Shown: positions 49,638 to 57,203 of the stretch, piece by piece
Numbering within the stretch: position 1 is the first letter of the stretch
How the letters are laid out: each line of letters begins with the position of its first letter
Assembly: GCA_900767595.1 (NCBI GenBank)
Contig: CAAFZS010000052.1
Coordinates: 1 to 58,319 of the forward strand
Direction of reading: 5' to 3'
From: Bacteroidales bacterium
GTDB taxonomy: Bacteria; Bacteroidota; Bacteroidia; Bacteroidales; Paludibacteraceae
DNA: 58,319 nt
Made by a program: the position numbers and the translations under genes
The notes under the pieces: model-generated
Told to the model about the DNA's origin: nothing
Seen by the model: only the letters and a program-made list of their open reading frames with translations
Databases searched by the model: none

Positions 49638-49650
49638 TTTTGTACCTTTG
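49619..49650 (+). promoter_or_regulatory. Promoter of the lipid kinase gene, overlapping the terminator
   Basis: -33 TTTG (49619-49622) in the terminator loop, 20 nt, -7 TACCTTTG (49643-49650). Confidence 0.78.
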
Positions 49651-49668
49651 CAGCCGCAAACGAATATT

Positions 49669-49700
49669 AAACCCGCTAAACCGGTTAAACTTGTTAAACC
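49669..49700 (+). repeat. 9-nt repeat, CCGCTAAAC family, in leader of lipid kinase gene
   Basis: Three to four nonamers (CCCGCTAAA, CCGGTTAAA, CTTGTTAAA) lie in the untranslated leader. Confidence 0.6.
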
Positions 49701-49712
49701 TTTTATACTAAT

Positions 49713-50651
49713 ATGCTTGGAATTATCATTAATCCCAAATCCGGGAAAAGGGCGTTTCGCGCTCAACGCTTATACCTTTGGAAACTGCTTAAGGCCCGTC
49801 ATCAGCCCTTCACGTATCGCGTAACTAAATATGCTAATCACGCGCTTGAACTTGCGCGCGAGTTAGTAGAAAAAGGATACGACCAGATTCTCGTCCTCGG
49901 TGGTGATGGCACCCTGAGCGAGGTGATTAACGGAATCATGCGGGCAGATATCTCTGCTGAACAACGATCAAAAATACAATTTGGTCTTATGCCTCGTGGT
50001 ACAGGTAACGATTGGGCCCGGTACTGGAAACTGAACAAAGACTTCAAACGTTCTCTTCATTATTTTTTTGAAGAAGGCAAATGTCAACCGCTGGATGTGG
50101 GTTGTGTTACCTATTGGCGCAATGGTATTGAGCACCACCGCTATTTCATTAACTCCGTCGGCTTTGGTGTGGATGCCGTCACTTGTGTGGAAGCCTTGCC
50201 GCTAAAGTATTATATTGGTTCGCACCACATTAATTACCTCATCGGTTTTTTGATGGCGGTCTTCCGTCATAAACCGATGCCTGTCAACCTCACTGCGGAT
50301 GGGCAAGTGATAACGAAGGATAAGATGTTTACTATGAACATCGGTAATGGTCCTTTCTCCGGTGGGGGAATGAAGCAGAATCCCGATGCCGACCCTCGCG
50401 ATGGAATCTTCCATTCGATGTTTGTGGGCAAACCTACGTTTAAACAAATCTGTCAAGCTATACCCAAACTATTCTCGGGAAAAATAAACGAAGTGGATGT
50501 CATTCACTCCTTCACAGCCAAGGATATTGTGGTTGATACCAAGAAACACCTTGTTATAGAGGCCGATGGTATCTTAATGGACTTTATGGGACCGTGCGAG
50601 ATTCATTGTCTCCACAAAGCGCTCTGCATGACCGTCCCTAATTACTGCTAA
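49713..50651 (+). CDS. YegS/diacylglycerol kinase-family lipid kinase
   Basis: A 312-residue kinase. The N-terminal catalytic domain has IINPKSGKR, VLGGDGTLSEVING (the nucleotide-binding GGDGT) and LMPRGTGNDWAR. The C-terminal beta domain has NIGNGPFSGGGMKQNPDA and a terminal VIEADGILM. It phosphorylates diacylglycerol or related lipids at the membrane surface. Its last 78 bp overlap the end of the convergent MurU-like gene on the other strand. It has its own promoter inside the preceding terminator. Confidence 0.93.
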   Translation: MLGIIINPKSGKRAFRAQRLYLWKLLKARHQPFTYRVTKYANHALELARELVEKGYDQILVLGGDGTLSEVINGIMRADISAEQRSKIQFGLMPRGTGNDWARYWKLNKDFKRSLHYFFEEGKCQPLDVGCVTYWRNGIEHHRYFINSVGFGVDAVTCVEALPLKYYIGSHHINYLIGFLMAVFRHKPMPVNLTADGQVITKDKMFTMNIGNGPFSGGGMKQNPDADPRDGIFHSMFVGKPTFKQICQAIPKLFSGKINEVDVIHSFTAKDIVVDTKKHLVIEADGILMDFMGPCEIHCLHKALCMTVPNYC

Positions 50652-51386
50652 CTTGCCAATATCTAACATCTGATAATCCTCCGGCTCATAGGCTTGGAGG
50701 ATTTCTTTTTGACATATATCGAGGTAGAAATCAATGAGTGAAAACACATCTTCTTCCTTATCTAATAGACGCGCGCATACGCGAGGACTTAAAATCTGCA
50801 TCCCGCTAAAAGCCAATCTTTCAGCGTCAGCGGTCTTACAGCGCAGCGGTCTTTCAGCGCAGCGGTCTTTCAGCGTTAGCGGTCTTACCTCTCCTGTAGA
50901 GATGTTCTCCCATCCAATCATTCGCCTCTGCTTGTCAAACAGCAGATATCGGCTTGTCTCCCGTTTACTCACCACAAGTCGGCTGATTCCATCTTTCTCG
51001 TATGCCTCTATCAATGCCTTCAAGTCGATATTACTTAATATATCCACATTGAGTGCCAATATACTCTCAACTTTAGAACTACTCTCAACTCTACACTCTA
51101 AACTCTCAACTCTTTTTAGTCCTCCTCCGGTATCAAGCAATTGCTCTCTTTCATCGCTTACCATTAGGTGGCAATCAAAATAATCGTGTTCTTGTAAGTA
51201 GTTGAGAATCAGGTCAGGAAAGTGGTGTGTATTGATGTAGATATCCCGTATTCCGGCATCGCGCACCATCTCTATTTGCCATTGTAGCAACGTCTTGCCT
51301 CCTACTTCCACGAGGGCTTTGGGCTTGTCGTTAGTAATGGGTTGTAGGCGGGTACCGAGTCCCGCGGCAAAAATCATCGCTTTCAT
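50574..51386 (-). CDS. MurU-like sugar-1-phosphate nucleotidylyltransferase
   Basis: A 270-residue nucleotidyltransferase: MIFAAGLGTRLQPIT, KPKALVEVGGKTLLQW, DTGGGLK, ALNVDIL (metal site) and FSGMQIL. Placed after an AmgK-type kinase, it is best read as MurU, making UDP-MurNAc from MurNAc 1-phosphate in peptidoglycan recycling. Two different repeat families are read in frame: ACTCTAA heptamers at residues about 92-108 (RVESLECRVESSSKVES) and hairpin-type units at about 168-190 (LTLKDRCAERPLRCKTAD). Both sit in surface-loop positions between conserved motifs. The start overlaps the kinase gene by 4 bp. Confidence 0.82.
   Translation of the reverse strand: MKAMIFAAGLGTRLQPITNDKPKALVEVGGKTLLQWQIEMVRDAGIRDIYINTHHFPDLILNYLQEHDYFDCHLMVSDEREQLLDTGGGLKRVESLECRVESSSKVESILALNVDILSNIDLKALIEAYEKDGISRLVVSKRETSRYLLFDKQRRMIGWENISTGEVRPLTLKDRCAERPLRCKTADAERLAFSGMQILSPRVCARLLDKEEDVFSLIDFYLDICQKEILQAYEPEDYQMLDIGKLAVIRDGHAERFVETMNLARSHKVH
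50819..50886 (+). repeat. Hairpin-tip repeat family, four units, in murU-like gene
   Basis: Tips GC-GTCA-GC, GC-GCA-GC (twice) and GC-GTTA-GC. The unit reads TTCAGC..GCGGTCT on the plus strand, antisense to this gene. Confidence 0.85.
51061..51112 (+). repeat. 7-nt tandem repeat, ACTCTAA family, in murU-like gene
   Basis: Six to seven heptamers are read on the coding strand as ESLECRVESSSKVES. Confidence 0.8.
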
Positions 51387-52801
51387 AGTACTTTATCAAT
51401 CCCGCGTTCGCGGTGAATAAGGTGAATAGTAACGTTCGGGAAGAGTTGACGGATATGTTCCGCTGTCCGCTCGGCACAATACACGCTGCGATGTTGTCCT
51501 CCGGTGCATCCAAAGGCAATTTGCAGATGGGTGAACTCGCGTTCGATGAAACGTTTTACATGGTGGTCAGTCAATGCCCAGACGGACTGTAAGAAAGTGG
51601 TTATTTCTCCATCTTTCTCTAAAAACTCAATAACCGGTGTATCCAATCCTGTCATCTCACTAAACTCCTTGTATTTACCCGGATTATGGGTGCTTCTACA
51701 GTCAAATACATATCCTCCTCCATTGCCTGTTTCGTCTTCGGGAACACCTCTTTTATACGAAAAAGAATATATTGTTATTGTTAGTCCTTCAGCGCAGCGG
51801 TTTTTCAGCGTCAGCGGTCTTTCAGCGCAGCGGTCTTTCAGCGTTAGCGGTCCTTCAGCGCAGCGGTCTGCCATCTGCTGCAAATATGGGAACTCATTCC
51901 CTAACTCATCGTCCAATACCTTTTTAAGGTTTTTCAGTGCTGCCGGAATAGAAGCCAAAAAATGCTCTTTGCGCTCGAAATATCCCCGATAGCCATAGGC
52001 TCCAAGTACTTGTAGCAAGCGGAAAAGCACGAAATAATTCAGCGTGTCCCAATCGAAACGAATATCGCTAATCTTACCTAATTCTTCTTGATAGCATTGC
52101 AACAGTTCTTCCCGCAAATCGTCCGGTAGTCCTGCTTTAGCTTGCCAAAGGAAAGAAGCTAAATCGTAGTAAATAGGTCCTCTTCGTCCTCCTTGGAAGT
52201 CGATAAAATAGGGTTCGCCGTTAACAATCATCACGTTGCGTGACTGAAAGTCACGGTAGAGAAATGTTTGCGTGTGCACAGAAGCGGAGGCACGACTGCC
52301 TATCAGCCGGTCGGCTAACCGCTCAAACTCGGCTTCTAACTTAGGTTCTGAAAACTCAATCTTTGTTCCCTTGAGAAAACAATATTTAAAGTAATTGAGG
52401 TCCCAGAAGATACTGCGTATATCCATTGTTGGCACGGGGAAACAGACACTCCAGTCGAGGTCTTGAGCTCCCTCTATTTGAATGTGTGCCAAGGCACGAA
52501 TAGTCTTCTTTAAGAGTTCTTTTTCAGTTGTATCAAAAGTACCGGTCTCTCGACCGTTCTTGATGGCATCAAAGAGCGATACATCCCCGAGATCGGTTAC
52601 CTCGTAACTCATCTCGTCTTCGGCCACGGATAGGATGCGAGGCACTGGCAAACCTTTGCTCGCAAAATGCCGTGCCAATGTGATAAACGCGTGGTTTTCG
52701 TCTTTATTTGTTCCTTCTACATGAATAATGGATTGTCCATTCTCACTTAAAACGCGGCTATATTGTCGGTTGCTACCGGCGGATGGAAGATTTTGTGTCA
52801 T
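51383..52801 (-). CDS. AmgK-like sugar kinase fused to a RapZ C-terminal domain
   Basis: A 472-residue fusion. Residues 1 to about 308 are an aminoglycoside-phosphotransferase-fold kinase with the catalytic loop FLYRDFQSRNVMI (Asp184) and metal site IDFQGG, as in the MurNAc/GlcNAc 1-kinase AmgK. Residues about 345-472 match the C-terminal RNA- and metabolite-binding domain of RapZ (FDCRSTHNPGK, FGCTGGQHRSVYCAE, HRE). The Walker-type N-terminal half of RapZ is missing. The linker (about 311-340, DRCAE/RPLTLK units) is hairpin-type repeat. With MurU downstream and a HAD phosphatase upstream, this is a MupP-AmgK-MurU-like recycling set. The RapZ part suggests amino-sugar sensing. Confidence 0.85.
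   Translation of the reverse strand: MTQNLPSAGSNRQYSRVLSENGQSIIHVEGTNKDENHAFITLARHFASKGLPVPRILSVAEDEMSYEVTDLGDVSLFDAIKNGRETGTFDTTEKELLKKTIRALAHIQIEGAQDLDWSVCFPVPTMDIRSIFWDLNYFKYCFLKGTKIEFSEPKLEAEFERLADRLIGSRASASVHTQTFLYRDFQSRNVMIVNGEPYFIDFQGGRRGPIYYDLASFLWQAKAGLPDDLREELLQCYQEELGKISDIRFDWDTLNYFVLFRLLQVLGAYGYRGYFERKEHFLASIPAALKNLKKVLDDELGNEFPYLQQMADRCAEGPLTLKDRCAERPLTLKNRCAEGLTITIYSFSYKRGVPEDETGNGGGYVFDCRSTHNPGKYKEFSEMTGLDTPVIEFLEKDGEITTFLQSVWALTDHHVKRFIEREFTHLQIAFGCTGGQHRSVYCAERTAEHIRQLFPNVTIHLIHRERGIDKVL
51786..51870 (+). repeat. Hairpin-tip repeat family, five units, in amgK-rapZ linker
   Basis: Tips GC-GCA-GC (three), GC-GTCA-GC and GC-GTTA-GC; antisense to the gene, plus-strand orientation like all other copies. 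Confidence 0.85.
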
Positions 52802-52803
52802 AT

Positions 52804-53460
52804 TTATGAGTGGCTGATATAATCAAGTAGTTGAACCATGTCTTTTAGAACCACATCGGCTCCTGCATCATAGAGGTCTTGATCATTTAACGGACCTGTG
52901 TTGACGCCAATAGTGAAAATACCTGCCGCTTTGCCCGCTTGGATTCCCAATGGCGCGTTTTCTACAACGCAACAGTCTTCTTTATTACACCCACTGCCTT
53001 CCCATGCTTTCAGGTAGGGCTCGGGACGTGGTTTGCCGATAGGTACTTGTATGGCTGTTACCATTCTGTCTTTGCGAAAAATGCCGGGAAAAGCGACCTC
53101 TAATTGTTCATGTAAATCCGGCTGTCCGCCTCCGGTTACGACCCATATTTGAGCACTATGGTTGTGTAAATAGGTAAGCACTTCGTTCATTGCTTTCATC
53201 GGTTTGCCTCCTCCGTGTTGACGATAAGCTTCGGTTTTTTCTTGGTAGATAACCTCTATTTCTTCGTCTGTAAAAAACAACCCTTGCTGCTTGGCAAGTA
53301 ATCGAATAACATCCCGACTGGTTCTTCCTTCATTGATATAGCAATCGCGCGGTTCAAAGGCTATACCATATTTAACTAACGTCTCTGCCCATGCTTGGGC
53401 GTGATTGGGCATAGAGTCAAATAACACTCCGTCCATATCAAAGAAATACGCTTTTTTCAT
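52804..53460 (-). CDS. HAD-superfamily phosphatase (beta-phosphoglucomutase/MupP-like)
   Basis: A 218-residue HAD hydrolase with motif I FDMDGVLFDSM, motif II WVVTGGG, motif III lysine in GKPRPEPYL and motif IV VVENAPLGIQAG. The sequence alone fits beta-phosphoglucomutase-like or phosphoglycolate-phosphatase-like enzymes. As the first gene of an operon with AmgK- and MurU-like genes, it could act as MupP, the MurNAc 6-phosphate phosphatase of that pathway in Pseudomonas. This is a context inference. It ends 2 nt before the kinase start and is transcribed from the shared divergent promoter at 53504-53551. Confidence 0.85.
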   Translation of the reverse strand: MKKAYFFDMDGVLFDSMPNHAQAWAETLVKYGIAFEPRDCYINEGRTSRDVIRLLAKQQGLFFTDEEIEVIYQEKTEAYRQHGGGKPMKAMNEVLTYLHNHSAQIWVVTGGGQPDLHEQLEVAFPGIFRKDRMVTAIQVPIGKPRPEPYLKAWEGSGCNKEDCCVVENAPLGIQAGKAAGIFTIGVNTGPLNDQDLYDAGADVVLKDMVQLLDYISHS

Positions 53461-53503
53461 AATTTATTCTGCTTAATTTTGTTCATTTTCTACAAATCGA
53501 GTG

Positions 53504-53535
53504 CAAAATTACAAAAAAATTTGCATATATCCAAA
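53504..53535 (-). promoter_or_regulatory. Minus-strand half of a second symmetric divergent promoter
   Basis: Minus strand: -33 TTTG (53532-53535), 20 nt, -7 TAATTTTG (53504-53511). It shares the core TTTGCATATATCCAAA (53520-53535) with the plus-strand promoter. Confidence 0.8.
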
Positions 53536-53551
53536 AAAAATCGTATCTTTG
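53520..53551 (+). promoter_or_regulatory. Plus-strand half of a second symmetric divergent promoter
   Basis: -33 TTTG (53520-53523), 20 nt with CATATATCC and an A-tract, -7 TATCTTTG (53544-53551), in front of mltG. Confidence 0.82.
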
Positions 53552-53565
53552 CACGCTTTTTATAT

Positions 53566-54588
53566 ATGCGTATGCGTAAAATAATTATAGTGGCTCTTGT
53601 AGCCCTCGCACTTTTTGGTTTAGGTAAGCTTCTCTTCTTCCCCGGTTATATGACGGTCAAGGAGGATGCTCAGAAGCAGGAATATTTTATTCCGTCCTAT
53701 GCTTCAGTTGATTCTGTTCTCTCCCTCTTGCAAGAAGATTATTCTTTCTCTCCCCTTTATTTTTGGAATAAGCAAGTTAAGAAACAGCAATTAGAGCAAG
53801 TCCATCCGGGGCATTACGCCTTTGGTGATAAGGTGAAGTTTGAAGAAGTTGTTCGTAGTCTTAAACGCGGAGAACAAGCACCTGTTAAACTGACATTTAC
53901 TCATACAGTGCGCACTCCCGAACAGTTGGCACAACGCTTGAGCAAACAACTCATGTTAGATTCTGCTTCAATTGCCGGTAGAATGTACGATGCTGAATAT
54001 ATGTCTCGTTACGGGCTTACTCCTCAGACCGCTATCTCGTTATTCTTACCGGATACATACGAGGTTTATTGGTCGATGTCTGCCGACCAACTCTTTGACA
54101 GGATGGCGAAGGAGTATAAGCGTTTCTGGACAGATGAGCGTAAAAGTAAAGCAGCACAAGTGAAACTGACTCAGAGCGAGGTGGCAACGTTAGCCTCCAT
54201 CGTAGAGAGCGAAACGAATAACCAAAAAGAATACCCGACAATAGCGTCCATTTACTTGAATCGTCTTCGCCTTCGTATTCCCTTGCAGGCTTGCCCGACG
54301 GTGATTTTTGCAGAGCGTGATTTTGGTAAACGTCGTGTGCTTAAACGTGACTTGGAATTTGATTCGCCGTATAACACGTATAAACATAGAGGGCTGCCTC
54401 CCGGACCGATTCGTTGTACTCGTAAGAGCACGATGGATGCAGTGCTGAATGCTCCGAAGACGGATTATTTGTATATGTGTGCCAATCCGGATTTCAGCGG
54501 AACGCACGTGTTCACCAAGTCTCTTCAGGAGCACAATCGTGTTTCGGCAGCTTATCAAAAAGAACTTAATAAACGGCATATAAAATAG
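53566..54588 (+). CDS. mltG: Endolytic peptidoglycan transglycosylase MltG (YceG-like)
   Basis: A 340-residue inner-membrane enzyme cutting nascent glycan strands. One N-terminal membrane segment (IIIVALVALALFGLGKLLFF), a LysM-like region, then the catalytic domain: SLFLPDTYEVYW, LASIVESET (catalytic Glu214, matching Glu218 of E. coli) and NTYKHRGLPPGPI. The start at 53566 (MRMRK) or 53572 (MRK) is imposed by the promoter at 53520-53551; the longer ORF would start before it. It is divergent from, and shares a promoter core with, the peptidoglycan-recycling operon. Confidence 0.94.
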   Translation: MRMRKIIIVALVALALFGLGKLLFFPGYMTVKEDAQKQEYFIPSYASVDSVLSLLQEDYSFSPLYFWNKQVKKQQLEQVHPGHYAFGDKVKFEEVVRSLKRGEQAPVKLTFTHTVRTPEQLAQRLSKQLMLDSASIAGRMYDAEYMSRYGLTPQTAISLFLPDTYEVYWSMSADQLFDRMAKEYKRFWTDERKSKAAQVKLTQSEVATLASIVESETNNQKEYPTIASIYLNRLRLRIPLQACPTVIFAERDFGKRRVLKRDLEFDSPYNTYKHRGLPPGPIRCTRKSTMDAVLNAPKTDYLYMCANPDFSGTHVFTKSLQEHNRVSAAYQKELNKRHIK

Positions 54589-54600
54589 CAGTTGAGATAG

Positions 54601-55917
54601 ATGCTCAAGGGTGCGATAAATATATCTGATAAACGCATAGCCAAGAACACGATTTGGCTATATGTAAGGATGGTGGCGATTATGGTCATCAACCTTATTG
54701 CCGTGCGTTTCCTTCGCTCGAGTGTTGGTTTAGGAGTCGAAGGCTATGGGGTGTTTAATGCTATTCAGGGGGTCGTAAATCTGATCGTTTGCTTGAATAC
54801 GGTTCTGGCCGCTGCCTCACAACGATTCTTCTCTGTTAAGATGGGTGAGAATGATGACACGGGCCTGCAGAATGTATTTGGGATCTCTGTTCGTATTAGT
54901 TGGATGATGGCGGCAGGAGCTTTTGTACTCTTTGAAACGGTGGGACTATGGTTTGTAATAGTCAAAATGAATTATCCAGCGGAGTTGTTCTCGGAGGTGA
55001 TGACTATCTACCAGGCATCGGTTGTGGCGTTTATCGCCTTGCTTGTTCAGGTGCCTTACTTGGCAGCCGTCATGGCGCACGAAAAGATGGGTGTCTTTGC
55101 TATCGTTACTTTATTGGGAGCGGTACTTAACTTCGTTTTAGCTTTTGTGCTGCGATATATGCCGGCCTATCATTTGATGGCGTACGGAATAGGGTGGACA
55201 GCAACAAACATCTTAACCACAGCCTTATTTATTGTTTATGCCAAACGGCATTTTAAGGAAACAAAGCCTGCTAAAGTGATGGATAAATCGGAATATAAAG
55301 CATTATTATCTTTTACCGGGTGGACGATGTTTGGCAGTTTAGCCGGTGCGGCGATGATTCAAGGAAATACATTGCTTATCAATACTTATATAGGACCGAT
55401 AGCCAATGCGGCTTTTGCGGTGGCGGTACAGATATACTTTGCAGTTAGTCAGTTGGGAAATAATGTTTTTGTAGCGGTTCGGCCACAAATGATGATGTCG
55501 TATGCACAATCCAATTATCGTCAGACCAAGCGCTTGTTTTGGTTCTCTACAGGGGTCGTGATGGTGTTGTTGGCTATAGTGACGATACCATTAACCATTT
55601 GGATGCCGGAGATTCTGACATTGTGGCTAGGGGAGGTGGACGCATTGACGATTGCGTTTTCTCGTTGGATGCTTCTATTGGCTGTCATTTTACTTATGGC
55701 TACTCCTATAACGACGATCTTAGAGGCGGCGGGACGTGTGAAAGAATATCATTTGCCCGTGGAAATGGCAATTCTTCTGTCAGTTCCTGTCAGTTGGGTA
55801 TTGTTGGCGAATGGTGCATCTGTAATCTGCGTTGCTTATACCTTAATAGGCGGAGTAACGTTGGCTCATATAATACGTTTAATTGTTATGCAAAAATACG
55901 CGTATAAGTCGAATTAA
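54601..55917 (+). CDS. Polysaccharide flippase (Wzx/MOP superfamily)
   Basis: A 438-residue membrane protein with about 12 hydrophobic segments. RIAKNTIWLYVRMVAIMVIN, then RFLRSSVGLGVEGYGVFNAI at the start is typical of lipopolysaccharide/O-unit flippases of Bacteroidota. It should move lipid-linked repeat units across the inner membrane. The following genes (polymerase, WbsX) make this the beginning of a surface polysaccharide locus. It lies 12 nt after mltG and is probably co-transcribed. Confidence 0.88.
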   Translation: MLKGAINISDKRIAKNTIWLYVRMVAIMVINLIAVRFLRSSVGLGVEGYGVFNAIQGVVNLIVCLNTVLAAASQRFFSVKMGENDDTGLQNVFGISVRISWMMAAGAFVLFETVGLWFVIVKMNYPAELFSEVMTIYQASVVAFIALLVQVPYLAAVMAHEKMGVFAIVTLLGAVLNFVLAFVLRYMPAYHLMAYGIGWTATNILTTALFIVYAKRHFKETKPAKVMDKSEYKALLSFTGWTMFGSLAGAAMIQGNTLLINTYIGPIANAAFAVAVQIYFAVSQLGNNVFVAVRPQMMMSYAQSNYRQTKRLFWFSTGVVMVLLAIVTIPLTIWMPEILTLWLGEVDALTIAFSRWMLLLAVILLMATPITTILEAAGRVKEYHLPVEMAILLSVPVSWVLLANGASVICVAYTLIGGVTLAHIIRLIVMQKYAYKSN

Positions 55918-55919
55918 TC

Positions 55920-57203
55920 ATGGAGAAACTCTATTTGATAACATATTTCTTATTGTGGATAGCTACGCTTATTATCTACTGGCATCGAAAACGCGTTTTA
56001 GATGCGGGATGGATTATTTTGTGTGCTTATGTGGGCTGTACCGGGATGTCGCTTTGGCTATTTAGTATGCCGCCCATCTATTATGAATATGAGCCGTTAC
56101 GTTTATTCCCGTTCCTCTACTTATTTGGAATGATTCTCTTGGCTCTATGGCCGGTGTTGCGATTCGATACGAATAAGATTACCTCTATTGAACAACCGAA
56201 TATGCAGATTCTCAATGCTACAGCGTATTTAATAATATTTTTTTCTTTATTGTATATTCCGTACTTATTTGGTTTATTGTTTAGCGGAAATATATCCCAA
56301 TTATTCTCCAACTCGGAAGCGGGAAGTGAGATGTATCTTGAATCTATGATGGAGGCCGAAAATGGCGGCTCAGGAATCAATAATCTGCCTTCTATCGTCG
56401 TTAATGCTTTCTCTGATATCTCAATATTATTATTATTCTATTACTTATCTCTTGAGAAGAAAAACAAGGTGATTATTTGTGGCCTTCTAATATCGATATT
56501 TTTATATGTCCTGACTCCTATCTTTAGTGGTCAGCGCGGAAATGTTATTATCGCTTTGCTCACTATTATAGTGGCATATTTCTTGATGCGTACTTATTAT
56601 TCTGCTCGCATACGAAGACGATTAGATGCGATAGGCTTAGGTCTTCTCATTTGTGTTTCTCTTCCTCTTATAGCGATTACCATCAGTCGATTTAGTTGGC
56701 GTGATGGTGGTGCTATTGGTTCTGTGGTTTACTATACGGGTCAAGCACCTTTGAACTTTAATAATTACGGACTTGATGCGGGAGGTGTTCGGTATGGTGA
56801 TCGAACATTTAATTTAGCGAAACGACTTGTTGATCCCACCACCCCCAAGAATTATGTGGAACGTAGAGATAAGTATTTTAACCTCAAGATGGATGACTAT
56901 ATTTTCTATACTTTTGTAGGAGATTTTACCTTGGATTTCGGACCTTATATCGCGCCCTTGATTTTTATCCTCTTTACAATGCTTGTCCTAAAATACACGA
57001 AGCCTAAAGAGAACCAAATAGCCTTTCATCAATTACTTTTGATTTATTTGGTTGCTTGTATCTGTATGCAAGGGAGTTTCTATTTATTCGCTTATGCGGA
57101 TACAGCAGGTTTAAGAGTGGTGGCGTTGTTTGTTTTGTATTTCTTGTTAAAAAATTCATCTAATCAATCCGTTAAAGAACCTCAATCGTTATGTCAAGAC
57201 TAA
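55920..57203 (+). CDS. O-antigen/oligosaccharide repeat-unit polymerase (Wzy-like)
   Basis: A 427-residue membrane protein with about 12 hydrophobic segments and a large periplasmic loop (about 265-325, rich in R, D and Y) between late segments, as in Wzy polymerases. Sequence identity among Wzy proteins is low, so the call rests on topology and on its place between a flippase and a WbsX gene. It starts 2 nt after the flippase stop and overlaps WbsX by 13 bp. Confidence 0.78.
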   Translation: MEKLYLITYFLLWIATLIIYWHRKRVLDAGWIILCAYVGCTGMSLWLFSMPPIYYEYEPLRLFPFLYLFGMILLALWPVLRFDTNKITSIEQPNMQILNATAYLIIFFSLLYIPYLFGLLFSGNISQLFSNSEAGSEMYLESMMEAENGGSGINNLPSIVVNAFSDISILLLFYYLSLEKKNKVIICGLLISIFLYVLTPIFSGQRGNVIIALLTIIVAYFLMRTYYSARIRRRLDAIGLGLLICVSLPLIAITISRFSWRDGGAIGSVVYYTGQAPLNFNNYGLDAGGVRYGDRTFNLAKRLVDPTTPKNYVERRDKYFNLKMDDYIFYTFVGDFTLDFGPYIAPLIFILFTMLVLKYTKPKENQIAFHQLLLIYLVACICMQGSFYLFAYADTAGLRVVALFVLYFLLKNSSNQSVKEPQSLCQD

